The notes under the pieces were generated by a model, which saw only the letters and a program-made list of their open reading frames with translations, ran no database searches and was not told the DNA's origin. 64,000 nucleotides of DNA, taken from contig NZ_CP075584.1 in the NCBI RefSeq assembly GCF_027594785.1, positions 992,001 through 1,056,000 of the forward strand, in the 5' to 3' direction. Position numbers and translations under genes: made by a program. The stretch is from Cryobacterium breve. GTDB lineage: Bacteria; Actinomycetota; Actinomycetes; Actinomycetales; Microbacteriaceae. Shown here one piece after another: positions 41,134 to 49,982 of the stretch; within the stretch, counting starts at the first letter, position 1, and every line of letters starts with the position of its first letter.

Positions 41134-41839
41134 CTCGGACATCCGCGTGCTCGTCGTCGAGGACGAGGCCATCGCGGCAGAAGCCCACGCGGTCTATCTC
41201 GGGCGCCTGGCGGGATTCGTGCACGCCGGGACCGCGCGGGACGGGCACTCCGCCCTGCGGTCGCTCGCGGAAGCGGAGTCGACGGGCAGCCCGATCGACC
41301 TGGTCCTGATGGACATGACGCTCCCCGACCTCCACGGCCTCGACGTCAGCCGCCGGATGCGTTCGGCCGGGTTGATGACGGACATCATCGCAATCACGGC
41401 GGTGCGCGACCTGACGATCGTGCGCGGCGCCGTGGCAGCAGGCATCGTCCAATACCTGATCAAGCCGTTCACCTACGCGACCTTCGCGCAGAAGCTCGGC
41501 CAGTACCGCGACTTCCGGCTCCAGCTCGGCACGCAATCCCGGGTCACCAACCAGTCAGACGTCGACCTGGCCTTCGCGAGCCTGCGCGCCCCCGCCGAGC
41601 TGCCCCGGCCGAAGGGACTCGCGGAAGGCACCCTCACGGCCGTCATCGAGTTCCTCAAGGACCACGAGTCCGCCGTCTCCTCGAGCGAGGTCACCGACGG
41701 GCTCGGGATCTCCCGCGTGACGGCGCGCCGATACCTGGAGTACCTCGCGGAGACCGGAACCGTTGTGCGTTCTCCGCGCTACGGGACGCCGGGGCGCCCG
41801 GAGAATGAATATGCCTGGAAGCGAATATCGCGGCCCTGA
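41117..41839 (+). CDS. Response regulator, DcuR/CitB family
   Basis: About 240 residues. Receiver domain with acidic pocket VLVVEDEAIAA, phospho-Asp LVLMDMTLPDLHGLDVSRRM, conserved Thr (AITAVRDL) and Lys (YLIKPFTY). The C-terminal helix-turn-helix (SSEVTDGLGISRVTARRYLE) is the CitB/DcuR winged type. Start ATG 41117 is close to GGAAGG; ATG 41126 is nearly as good. Overlaps the kinase stop, so the pair is co-translated. Predicted to activate the divergent dctA. Confidence 0.92.
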   Translation: MRTMPDSDIRVLVVEDEAIAAEAHAVYLGRLAGFVHAGTARDGHSALRSLAEAESTGSPIDLVLMDMTLPDLHGLDVSRRMRSAGLMTDIIAITAVRDLTIVRGAVAAGIVQYLIKPFTYATFAQKLGQYRDFRLQLGTQSRVTNQSDVDLAFASLRAPAELPRPKGLAEGTLTAVIEFLKDHESAVSSSEVTDGLGISRVTARRYLEYLAETGTVVRSPRYGTPGRPENEYAWKRISRP

Positions 41840-41842
41840 CAT

Positions 41843-42934
41843 TCAGGGAGTGACCGGACGCCGCCGGAGCACACCGAGCCGCAACGACAGGTACGCCACA
41901 AGGCCGAGCGGGATCGGCAGCCAGAACTCGAGCGCCCGCCAGCCCACGACGGCGAGCAGCGCCGTCGCATGCGGAGTGCCGACGGCGACGAGAGCGGGCA
42001 CGAGCACGCCCTCGACGATGCCCAGGCCACCCGGGGTCAACGGCAGGAGGGCCAGGAGCCCGGCGAGCCCATAGACGGCAAGCAGCGGGCCTACAGCAAG
42101 TGGATGCCCGAACGCGGCGAGCAGAACTCCGAGCGAAGCCGCGTCGAGCAGCCAGTTCGCGCCGGCGAGTCCGAGCGCCGCGGACATCCGCCGCCGGTCT
42201 GTGACGAGCTCGAGGACCTGCGCCGCCACAGAGCGGACGAAGGCCTCGACGCGTTGTGCGGAGATCAGCGGCACGCGGGCCGCCACCCGGCACGCTCCCC
42301 GGACGACGAGCTCGGTCCGGCGGGTCAGGAGCCAGACGCCTGCGCCGGAACCGGCGAGCAGGACCAGCACCACCGTCCCTGCCGCGATATACGTTCCCGT
42401 GACGACGAGGGTCGTGAACGACAGCAGGATCCCTCCGGCGAACACGACCCCGAGCACCAGGTTCGAACCGGTGGTCTCGATGGTCGCGGCCGTGATCGCG
42501 GCGCCAGAGCGCACTCCGGCCCGGACAAGAAGCCGGAACCTCACGGCGGCCGCCGTCGCACCCCCGCCGGGCACGACGTGGTTCACCCCGAGGTCCGCGA
42601 GGTCGATCCGGAGCAGGGTGAAGTAGTCCGGCCGGACGGGTCCGAGGACCGCGGCGGTCAGCGCACTGAACGAGAGCAGCGAGAACAGCTGGAGGACGGC
42701 GGCCAGGACCACGAGCGGCAGCGAGACGCTTTCAAGTGAGGCGAGGGCCGCCTCGACGCCGGCGAACTGCGGAACGACGACGAACCAGACGATGACGAAG
42801 AGCAGCGCCGTCGACAGGAGCACCTTGAGCCACAGTGGCACGCGCGCGCGCGTCCCGCCCGGCGAACCGGCAGCGGGCGGAACGGCGCTCTGGCGCACGG
42901 CGGGGTCAGGCCCCGGAGCGGACCGCCAGACCAC
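41843..42934 (-). CDS. UPF0104/lysylphosphatidylglycerol synthase TM-region family membrane protein
   Basis: 363 residues, about eight helices. LGVNHVVPGGGATAAAVRFR and LPLTPGGLGIVEGVLVPAL are the paired PGG motifs of the flippase-like MprF/AglD membrane domain. There is no C-terminal aminoacyl-transferase domain, so it is not a full MprF; members of this short form are thought to move or modify lipid-linked molecules. GTG start 42934 lies inside the upstream DinB gene (29-bp overlap). The last gene of a two-gene minus-strand unit; its stop lies 4 bp from the convergent response-regulator stop. Confidence 0.82.
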   Translation of the reverse strand: MVWRSAPGPDPAVRQSAVPPAAGSPGGTRARVPLWLKVLLSTALLFVIVWFVVVPQFAGVEAALASLESVSLPLVVLAAVLQLFSLLSFSALTAAVLGPVRPDYFTLLRIDLADLGVNHVVPGGGATAAAVRFRLLVRAGVRSGAAITAATIETTGSNLVLGVVFAGGILLSFTTLVVTGTYIAAGTVVLVLLAGSGAGVWLLTRRTELVVRGACRVAARVPLISAQRVEAFVRSVAAQVLELVTDRRRMSAALGLAGANWLLDAASLGVLLAAFGHPLAVGPLLAVYGLAGLLALLPLTPGGLGIVEGVLVPALVAVGTPHATALLAVVGWRALEFWLPIPLGLVAYLSLRLGVLRRRPVTP

Positions 42935-43418
42935 GCACGAACGCGGCCTGGCCTGCGTGCTGCAGGTCGTCGGCCAGCACGCTCACCAACCGGGCTCCGA
43001 GCGTCACGGGCGGGTTCCACGAGGTGTCGACGATGCGGTCGAGGTCCTCGGGGGTCAGCGTCGGAAGGTAGGCGAGGGTGCGGGCGTGCACGGCGTCGAA
43101 ATAGCCACCGAGCAGGTCGGCACTGGCCCGGACGCCCCCGACCTGGTCAGCGGTCTGGCCGTATCCGGTCTCGGAGTCGGAGAAGGGGAGGTCGAACCTC
43201 GCGGCCCAGCCGTCCTTGGTCCAGAGTTCTTCCTCGCCGAGCAGTTCGGACACGTGTCCGTCCTGCACCCGGGTCAGGTGCCAGACCAGCCAGGCGATCG
43301 AATTCGCCTCCGGGTCCGCCCGGTATTCGAGCACGGCCGGGCCGGCCTGCCGCAAGACCGCACGCACCACGCCGCCGACCCGGCCGTAGGCCTCACTCAA
43401 CAGCTCGCCTGACAGCAT
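42906..43418 (-). CDS. DinB-family protein (DUF664, mycothiol-dependent type)
   Basis: 170 residues, four-helix DinB fold. The metal-binding histidine pattern is visible: AWLVWHLTRVQDGHVSEL and ADDLQHAGQAAFVRGLA. Actinobacterial DUF664 proteins include mycothiol S-transferases, the local counterpart of glutathione transferases; the specific activity here is inferred. Overlaps the start of the downstream membrane protein gene. Confidence 0.83.
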   Translation of the reverse strand: MLSGELLSEAYGRVGGVVRAVLRQAGPAVLEYRADPEANSIAWLVWHLTRVQDGHVSELLGEEELWTKDGWAARFDLPFSDSETGYGQTADQVGGVRASADLLGGYFDAVHARTLAYLPTLTPEDLDRIVDTSWNPPVTLGARLVSVLADDLQHAGQAAFVRGLAVRSGA

Positions 43419-43582
43419 CCGTCTCCCCCGCTCTGGTTAGTTCCTCTCAGACTAGCTTCGAGGTGCCACGCCGGAGAAACGCGGAAAGGACGCTGAGCGC
43501 GCGAAATGGGACTACGTTTCCCAGTGAATCGTTGGCGGAGCCACTCGATGGACCACCCATCGCAGAGGATGGCGGAACAAGC

Positions 43583-44755
43583 ATGAGCATCGTCGGACCC
43601 GATCCCACGCCACTGCTCCGGTATCCCCGCGGCACGCTGCTCCTGGTCGGCCTCGCCGCCGCCACGATCACGGCGATGGGGATGAGCGGCATCCGCGGCA
43701 TTCTCGCCCCCGTCCTGCTCACTCTCGTGCTCTCCATCTGCGCGCATCCGGTCCGGGTGCGCCTGGAACGCCGCGGGGTGCCGCACGGCCTCGCGACGGG
43801 CTCGGTGATCCTCGTCGTCTTCGCACTGCTGTCCGGCTTCTTCTATGTCGTCATCGTGGCGATCTCCCAATTCGTCTCGATGCTGCCTGACTATGCCGCG
43901 GAGATCCACGACCTCGGCGTCTCCCTGGGCGAGTTTCTCAACACGATCGGCATCGGCGACGCGCAGATCCAGGCGATGACGGAAGGCTTCACACCCAGCC
44001 GGTTCGTTCCCTACCTCACCGGTTTCCTCGGCAGTTTCTTCGGCATCGTCGGCTTCCTGGTCATCGTCCTGACCATGCTGATCCTGATGTCCTCTGACGC
44101 GTCCTATGCGCACACCATTCTCGGGCAGTTGAGCCAGCGCCGGCCGGGCCTCGTCGATGCCCTCAAGGTCTTCGCCGCGAACGTTCGTCGCTACATGGTG
44201 GTCACGACCGTGCTCGGGTTGGCGCAGGGTTTTCTCAACTCCATCGCGCTGTGGATCCTCCAGGTGCCCGCTGCCCTGCTCTGGGGACTCCTGGCCTTCC
44301 TCTGCAGTTTCATCCCCAACATCGGCTACTTTTTCGCCATCACGCCGCCCGTCGTGTTCGGCTATCTTGTCGGCGGCTGGCCGACCGTGATCGCCGTCAT
44401 CATCGTCTACGGCGTGATCAACGGCGGCGTGCAGTCGATCATACAGCCCAAGGCCGTCGGCAGCGCCGTCTCCCTCAACCAGACCATCACCTTCTTCTCC
44501 GTGCTGTTCTGGGCCGTCGTGATCGGACCGATCGGCGCCATCCTCGCGATCCCCCTCACCCTGCTCGCCCGAACGTTCCTCGTCGACTCCGATCCCGACG
44601 CCTCGTGGGTCAGGCCGGCCTTCGGACCGACGACCGAGACCCGTCGGCTCCTCAAAGCGGCGGATGTCGCGGACCGGAATGCGCGGAAATCAAAGCCGCC
44701 CCCGTCCCCCGGGTCGACACCCGCGGCAGCGCCGGAGCCCCGGCGCACGGTGTGA
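43583..44755 (+). CDS. AI-2E family transporter (PerM-like)
   Basis: About 390 residues with eight helices in the AI-2E/PerM layout: LLLVGLAAATITAMGMSGIR, a pore-like amphipathic loop, LLWGLLAFLCSFIPNIGYFF and VYGVINGGVQSIIQPKAVGS near the C-terminus (the conserved N-x-x-x-Q-x-x-x-P-K signature). Members export autoinducer-2, Na+/H+ or other small molecules; the name does not prove a signalling role. Start is ATG 43583 (MSIVGPDP); ATG 43463 would add 40 poorly conserved residues. The GAP-family gene follows 9 bp downstream. Confidence 0.85.
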   Translation: MSIVGPDPTPLLRYPRGTLLLVGLAAATITAMGMSGIRGILAPVLLTLVLSICAHPVRVRLERRGVPHGLATGSVILVVFALLSGFFYVVIVAISQFVSMLPDYAAEIHDLGVSLGEFLNTIGIGDAQIQAMTEGFTPSRFVPYLTGFLGSFFGIVGFLVIVLTMLILMSSDASYAHTILGQLSQRRPGLVDALKVFAANVRRYMVVTTVLGLAQGFLNSIALWILQVPAALLWGLLAFLCSFIPNIGYFFAITPPVVFGYLVGGWPTVIAVIIVYGVINGGVQSIIQPKAVGSAVSLNQTITFFSVLFWAVVIGPIGAILAIPLTLLARTFLVDSDPDASWVRPAFGPTTETRRLLKAADVADRNARKSKPPPSPGSTPAAAPEPRRTV

Positions 44756-44764
44756 GACGCCCCC

Positions 44765-45426
44765 ATGCTCCCCACCATCGGACGATTGCTCCCGCTTGCA
44801 CTCGCCGTCGCGCTCAGCACGACGCCCATCCTGGTGACGGTGCTGCTGTTGCTCTCTCCGAAACAGCGCTGGTCGGCCCCGGCTTTCCTCGCGGGCTGGA
44901 TCGTCGGGCTGATCGTCGTCACGGCCGCGTTCACGGCGACGTTGACCTGGCTTCCCCCGCGGACATGTCGGTCGTGCAACCGGCCCTGGGCTGGGTCGAG
45001 ATCGTCCTCGGCGCCGCTCTCCTCGGGTCGGGCCTGTGGAAGCTCGTGCATCCGTCGCCGCCCCGGTTGGCCGAACCGGCCTGGCTGAACCGCATCGCGA
45101 CCCTGGGCCCGGTGTCCTGCGCCGGGGTCGGACTCGTGCTCAATATCCGGCCGAAAGCGCTCGTCCTCGGCACGGCGGCCGGGCTCGCCCTGAGCGCACG
45201 CGCGCTCCCCTTCGCCGAGTTGGTGATCTGCGTCCTCGTCTACACGGTGATCGGGGTGTCCAGCGTCGCCGTTCCCGTCATCATGACCCTGGCCTCGCCG
45301 CAGACCATGGTCAAGCCGCTCGAGGCGCTCAAGAAGCGCATCGTCAACCCGTCCCAGACCGTCACCGTGGTCGTGGCCCTCATGCTGGGTGCCCTCATCC
45401 TGGGCGATGGCATGACCCGGATCTGA
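44765..45426 (+). CDS. GAP-family (Sap-like) membrane protein (one apparent 1-bp deletion)
   Basis: About 220 residues after correction, six helices in a LysE/Sap-like arrangement: LLPLALAVALSTTPILVTVL, KQRWSAPAFLAGWIVGLIVV, then the second half with NIRPKALVLGTAAGLALSA. Actinobacterial GAP proteins are implicated in moving glycopeptidolipid or sulfolipid to the surface in mycobacteria; here the cargo is unknown. The frame slips at about 44945-44948 (missing C in ACCTGG/ACCCTGG). Nine bases after the AI-2E gene, so probably co-transcribed. Confidence 0.78.
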
Positions 45427-45487
45427 CCGCCTGACCCGCCGCCTGCGCGTGACGGGACCGCGTGGGCCCGGCGGTATGGCTCCGGGA

Positions 45488-45880
45488 CTAGTGCGTGGGT
45501 GACTGCGGGGTCACGGAAGCTTCGGGATCGACGCGCCAGCGAGACCACGGCCAGACTCCGTCCATTTCGACCTCGAGAGAGAAGCTCAACACCACGCGGA
45601 TCAGGACGATCACGGCGAGGACGAGGACACTCTGCACGGTCGGTTCGACGAGGATGGTCCGAATGATATCTGCCACGATGAGGACCTCGAGGCCGAGGAG
45701 GATGGCCCGGCCCAGGTCACGACGGAGGCCGACGTACGCCTGGGTGCGGGTGGAGGACCGCAGCACCCGCACCAGGGCGATCGCGAATGCGAGGGCCCCG
45801 CCAAGCACCATGATGATCGCGCCGGCCGCCTCAACCACCTGCACACCGGCCGAAATGACCTGCTCGAAGTCCATGGACAT
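45488..45880 (-). CDS. DUF1622 family membrane protein
   Basis: 130 residues with three helices: ISAGVQVVEAAGAIIMVLGG, RAILLGLEVLIVADIIRTIL and VLVLAVIVLIRVVLSFSLEV. LGLEVLIVADIIRT followed by a helix ending in LSFSLEVE is the DUF1622 signature; the function is unknown. ATG 45880 has GAGGAGAGGG immediately upstream. It lies between a convergent transporter gene and a TetR gene on its own strand. Confidence 0.8.
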   Translation of the reverse strand: MSMDFEQVISAGVQVVEAAGAIIMVLGGALAFAIALVRVLRSSTRTQAYVGLRRDLGRAILLGLEVLIVADIIRTILVEPTVQSVLVLAVIVLIRVVLSFSLEVEMDGVWPWSRWRVDPEASVTPQSPTH

Positions 45881-45948
45881 CCCTCTCCTCGGGTGATCAG
45901 ACGTTACCCTGTCCGCGTCGCCTCGGCCAGCGCCGACAGCATTCGGCA

Positions 45949-46590
45949 TCACCGAGGGGAGAACGCCGCTTCCAGCATCCGCTGGCTGGAACTCTCATCT
46001 CCGGGAGGTACGAGTGCGGGCAGGAGAATCTCCCACATCTCCCGAACTCGCTGCCGGAGGTCGGCACGCTCCGTGAAGACGTCGGAGACCACCTGGACTC
46101 CCGTGAAGGCGGGAATGATGAAGTGCGCGAGCTTCGCGGCATCCGTGCCGGCGCGGAGTTCGCCCGTCGCGGTTGCCGCCCTCGCCAGGGCCTCGAAGGT
46201 TGCGAGCCAGTCCTCATAGGGACGTGTCAGTGACCGGTCGAACGATGACGTCTCCGTTGTGAGGCGGATGCCGGCACGAACAATGGGATCGGTGGTCAGT
46301 CGTTCAGCGAGGTCAGCGCAGAGCCGAAGCATGGACTCGAGTGGTCCGGCCGTCGATTCGAGTATCCGCGCCGCGGCGGCGGTCGCGATCCGGTGCTCTG
46401 CCTCGATGATGGCGAGTGCGACGTCGTCCTTGGAGGGGAAGTGAAAGTACAGGGCACCTTTCGTCACACCGGCGGCTGCCGTGATGTCGGAAAGTGTGGC
46501 GCCGCCGAAGCCCTGGCGATAGAAGACCTCCGCGGCGCCCGCGATGACCTTCTCGCGCGTGAGGATCGCTCGCTCCTGTTGTGCGGTCAT
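45949..46590 (-). CDS. TetR family regulator resembling gamma-butyrolactone receptors
   Basis: 213 residues. The N-terminus ERAILTREKVIAGAAEVFYR and TLSDITAAAGVTKGALYFHF (with PSKDDVALAII) closely follow the ArpA/ScbR autoregulator-receptor pattern. The C-terminal ligand domain (DPIVRAGIRLTTETSS; LAHFIIPAFTGVQVVSDVFT) also fits that branch, including a Trp (YEDWLATF) near the predicted pocket. No synthase (AfsA-like) gene is in the window. ATG 46590 with GGAGG upstream is preferred to a longer start at 46620. Targets unknown; it may control itself and DUF1622. Confidence 0.85.
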   Translation of the reverse strand: MTAQQERAILTREKVIAGAAEVFYRQGFGGATLSDITAAAGVTKGALYFHFPSKDDVALAIIEAEHRIATAAAARILESTAGPLESMLRLCADLAERLTTDPIVRAGIRLTTETSSFDRSLTRPYEDWLATFEALARAATATGELRAGTDAAKLAHFIIPAFTGVQVVSDVFTERADLRQRVREMWEILLPALVPPGDESSSQRMLEAAFSPR

Positions 46591-46660
46591 GGGTGTTCCT
46601 CCGGGCGATAACGCATCCAAAATGTGTGCGGCTGCGTGTCGAGATCCCGGTCCGGTGCCG

Positions 46661-46837
46661 CTAGTCCGGTTCAGGCCGTTCCCCCGCGTCCGGCTTCCGC
46701 CTCAGCGCCAACCGAATCATCAGGACGCCGACGGCCAGGAGCACGGAAATGCCCAGGATCGGCCCCAGGTCGTAGCCGAGCCAGAAGAGCGGCACGAATA
46801 CGAGACTGGCGATGACGATTGCCGTTGAAATGTCCAC
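46661..46837 (-). CDS. Small two-helix membrane protein, hypothetical
   Basis: 58 residues from GTG 46837 with two helices (ISTAIVIASLVFVPLFWLGY and GPILGISVLLAVGVLMIRLA) and a basic/acidic tail (RRKPDAGERPEPD). The frame stays open far upstream but that part does not look coding. The start could instead be TTG at LKQSTRAQL. No family recognised; existence is supported by membrane-helix composition and codon bias only. Confidence 0.45.
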   Translation of the reverse strand: MDISTAIVIASLVFVPLFWLGYDLGPILGISVLLAVGVLMIRLALRRKPDAGERPEPD

Positions 46838-47578
46838 CAGCTGCGCTCGCGTTGATTGTTTCAAACTTCCCCCAGATGTTTGTTCGGAGAGCTCGGCACC
46901 GGCTGAACGTGAGTTCGGGCCCGTGCTCACCGCCCCCCGACAGTGTTGACACCGACGATGCGCCTGACGGCGAACGCCGATATCGATCCAATAAAAAACC
47001 GGTTTCCCCGTTTGTTTGGTTCCCCTCGATGAGTGTATGCGAATGTGGCGACGATAGGTCGGTCTCGCGCAAAAAAGTCGCGCTGTATGGCTCCCTGAAG
47101 CGGCAAGAGGCAGCGAACCACAGGTCATCACGCTGCATCGGTAAGCCACCCGATCGACTCGGGGGAACCACAGTCAGGAACAGGAAGGTGCGGGTATGTG
47201 CGACCGATTCCGCGACGTCGGTCAGGGTCCGCGCGATCGTGGCGCAGCCACCGATACCGTTACCGTTACCGCTCAACGTACCTGACGCAGATGGGAGACG
47301 GCCTGCGCCCTCGCCGGACGGAACTCGCGGGAATCAGCTGTCGTCGAATGACGATCGTCAAGACGATCGACCTGACGATGGCAGGCGATGGAGTGTGCGG
47401 CTCACGTGCGGCCGAGTGTTCGTTCGCGGTGCCGGCCCGCCGTCGCGGCCCAGCACGGGAGACACATCCGTTGGTGAAAAGTTATCCACAAAACCCCTAT
47501 TGATCGGGTTATCCACAGGTGGTTTGTGGGGTGGTGGATGCCGCGGGGATGTCGGTGGTGGTCCGTAGAGTGACCGGC
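46838..47578. other. About 740 bp with no convincing gene
   Basis: A gap of lower GC (for example CCAATAAAAAACCGG near 46990) between the small membrane protein and the HNH gene. A plus-strand frame stays open over most of it, but its translation is Cys-rich and irregular and has no start signal. Near 47260 there are short repeats of GTTACC. Near its end lie two TTATCCACA nonamers. It probably holds promoters for the two flanking genes; it could also be the eroded remains of a gene. Confidence 0.5.
47482..47517 (+). promoter_or_regulatory. Two TTATCCACA nonamers (DnaA-box-like) upstream of the HNH gene
   Basis: TTATCCACA occurs exactly at 47482-47490 and 47509-47517, same orientation, 27 bp apart, about 60-100 bp before the HNH gene start. 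This is the consensus DnaA box sequence, though actinobacterial boxes usually prefer TTGTCCACA. None of the genes that mark an origin (dnaA, dnaN, gyrB) are near, so a control element of the HNH gene is more likely than an origin. Confidence 0.55.
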
Positions 47579-49076
47579 ATGACAGCTGAAAATACCTCAG
47601 AACCCCACCGGGAAAGCCCGGTGGACAGCCCGGTGGACAGCCCGGTGGACAGCCCGGTCGACAGCACCGCGGAACCCCCGCCCGGGACTCCTCCCGACCC
47701 GAATGTGAACCCACCGCACCTCGGTCTCGTGGAGCCGTCGCTGGCCGAGGTCTACGACGCGATCCGGGACGCGGACCGCGAAATGAACCGGGCCACCGCG
47801 AAGAGGGCCGACGCGATCTATACCGCCCAGCGGGTGCTGGCCGATGTCGGCCGGGCCCGGGCAGAGGCCGCAGAACGCGCCGGTGGGAGGCGCCCGCCGT
47901 GGTCGCCGGAAGAAGCCACGAAGGAAGAGTTCGCCTGCGAGGTCGGGGCACTGCTCCGGCTCCCGCGGCGCACGGCGGAGACCCTGATCGAGGCCAGCCG
48001 CACCCTCGCCGAAGACCTCCCCGCCACCCGGGAAGCGCTCACCTCCGGGTCGATCAGTTACCGGCACGCACAAGTCATCATGGACCAGGCCTGGGGCATC
48101 CGAATGGGGGACGATCCGGAGGAGGCCGCCCGGGCCCGCGCGGTGTTCGAAGGCGTCCTCGTGCCCGCTGCGGAAGTGCTGACCGTGGCAAAACTCGCCG
48201 ACCGGGCCCGCCGGGTGCGAGAACGCACCCACCCGGAAACCATCACCGCGAGGCACCAGAAAAGCGTCGAGGACCGGCACGTCGTGTTCCAGGCCCTCAA
48301 CGACGGCATGGCCTCCCTGTGTGTGACCGGGGACGCCGAGAAAGTGCAGGCCGCCTACCACCGCACCCTCGACGTGGCCCTCACCCTGCAAGGCCCCAAG
48401 GAAACCCGCACGCTGACCCAGATCGCCGTAGACGTGCTCACCGACGTCCTGATCGGCGGCGTCACCCCGGACGGACTCGGTGCCGGCGTGGCCGCACAGG
48501 TCAACGTCACCGTTCCCGTCCTGACCCTGCTGGGCAAAAACGCGGAACCCGGGTACCTCGCCGGGTACGGACCCATCGACCCCGACACCGCGCGGCGGCT
48601 CGCGGCCGGGGCGCCGAGCTTCACCCGGCTCCTCACCCACCCGGAAACCGGGGTGGTGCTCTCGATGGGCCGCGACACCTACAAGGTCCCGGCCGCGCTC
48701 AAGAAATGGCTCGAGGTGCGGGACGAGACCTGCACCTTCCCTGGGTGCCGCCGCTCCGCGAAACGCTCGGACCTGGATCACAGTGTCGAGTGGCAGCACG
48801 GCGGCGAGACCGACGCGATGAACCTCGCCCACCTCTGCCCCTACCACCACGCGGTCAAGAGCTACACGAGGTGGACACCGAGACACCTCGGTGATGGCCG
48901 GATCGAGTGGACGTCCCCGGCCGGGTACAGCTACATCGTCGAACCCTCCGCCGACATGAGACCACCCCGGAAACCCACACCCGCACCCAAACCGCCGGCT
49001 ACCGGTCGTCGACGTCTGGACCCTCGACCCCACACCCGACGACCCCGACAACCCCGACAACCCGACACCATTCTAA
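47579..49076 (+). CDS. DUF222 domain HNH endonuclease (13E12-repeat type; one apparent 1-bp insertion)
   Basis: About 498 residues after correction. N-terminal ~25 residues hold four near-perfect SPVD repeats, encoded by 12-bp tandem repeats at about 47621-47666. The DUF222 helical domain spans about 45-330 (VEPSLAEVYDAIRDADREMN; RLPRRTAETLIEASRTLAED). The HNH nuclease domain is at the C-terminus: CTFPGCRRSAKRSDLDHSVE, then AHLCPYHHAVK. The frame breaks at about 48995-48998 (CCGCTA reads CCGGCTA); past it the tail VVDVWTLDPTPDDPDNPDNP reaches TAA at 49076. These genes are often multicopy in actinobacteria; their role is unsettled. Confidence 0.88.
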
Positions 49077-49122
49077 GTCGCCCGGCATTCCAGGTCGCCC
49101 GGCACTCCAGGTCGCCCGGCGA
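49077..49122 (+). repeat. 17-bp tandem repeat, 2.7 copies
   Basis: GTCGCCCGGCAYTCCAG at 49077-49093 and 49094-49110, with a partial third copy at 49111-49122 (GTCGCCCGGCGA). It starts right after the HNH stop codon. The rest of the gap to 49253 holds nothing I can support. Probably replication slippage. Confidence 0.75.
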
Positions 49123-49253
49123 TACGTGGCGACTATTACTACTCGACGGCGTGAGCCACGCCGACGGACGGTTTGCTCCTGCGTTCGCGCATACCCGACC
49201 CGCCGCGTTGCTCCCGCAACCCTGGAGGCTGGGACGCATGCACGTCGTTGCAA

Positions 49254-49679
49254 CTACTGCGGGCCCGACGCGGTCGCGCGCGCTGTTACTCCCAGCCGCA
49301 TCGACGAGAACGCGAACATCGCCGCGATCACAGCGTTCGTGATCAGTGGAACTATCAACAGCCCGGACTCCGGGCGGCTGATGACCGCGATCAGCAAGTA
49401 GATTGCCTGCGCGCCGAAGAGAAGTGTGAAGACGAGACCGGATGTCCGGTGCGCCGTCATTTGCCACCACGGGCGCCTCGGTTCAACGGGTTCACCCTCG
49501 CCGCGAAAGGTTCGCGCAGCAAAGGCGACCAGAACCAGCGCGAGTGCGCCCGTCACAACGGAGGCGACAGGGAGTGGGAGGCCGATGGTCAGGGCTGAGC
49601 AGAGAATCACCACCACGCAACTACTCGTGACGTAGCCGATCTTCGTGGACGTCGTTGTGATGCGAATGGTCATGGACAT
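49254..49679 (-). CDS. Hypothetical four-helix membrane protein
   Basis: 141 residues with four predicted helices: YVTSSCVVVILCSALTIGLP, ASVVTGALALVLVAFAARTF, SGLVFTLLFGAQAIYLLIAV, GLLIVPLITNAVIAAMFAFS. Between helices 2 and 3 a hydrophilic loop contains EPRRPWWQMTAHR. ATG 49679 (MSM) or 49673 are both possible, with CGGGGG upstream. No family recognised and no clear operon partner. Confidence 0.6.
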   Translation of the reverse strand: MSMTIRITTTSTKIGYVTSSCVVVILCSALTIGLPLPVASVVTGALALVLVAFAARTFRGEGEPVEPRRPWWQMTAHRTSGLVFTLLFGAQAIYLLIAVISRPESGLLIVPLITNAVIAAMFAFSSMRLGVTARATASGPQ

Positions 49680-49738
49680 CCCCCGTGATGAAAAGATCGA
49701 CCGGCTTGCGCCTGGCTCCCGACCAAATCATAACCGCA

Positions 49739-49774
49739 ACAAAAAAGGGCGCCGTTTGTGAGAACGGAACCCTT
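49739..49774 (-). terminator. Rho-independent terminator downstream of tRNA-Lys
   Basis: On the minus strand AAAGGG-TT-CCGTT, a short loop, AACGG-CG-CCCTTTTTTGTTG forms a hairpin ending in a T-run, starting about 20 nt after the tRNA 3' end. It is a standard intrinsic terminator for the tRNA transcript. Confidence 0.85.
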
Positions 49775-49790
49775 TGCTGATCGGACTTTT

Positions 49791-49865
<75 letters not shown>

Positions 49866-49982
49866 GTATTTGTTTCTCCGGGACGACCCGAAGCGACTCT
49901 AGAGAATAACACCGGAAACGTCCCCGGCGCCAATCGAGGCCGCGCACCGGTGAGTCGCGCGGGAATTACTATCCTTGGGAGT

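Noticed and set aside
47482-47517. Chromosomal origin of replication
   Set aside because: Only two boxes, no AT-rich unwinding region of adequate size and no dnaA, dnaN or gyrB nearby.
46819-47568. A 249-codon plus-strand frame in the gap before the HNH gene
   Set aside because: No ribosome-binding site, irregular Cys/Arg-rich composition, no recognisable domain, and it runs through the TTATCCACA sites.
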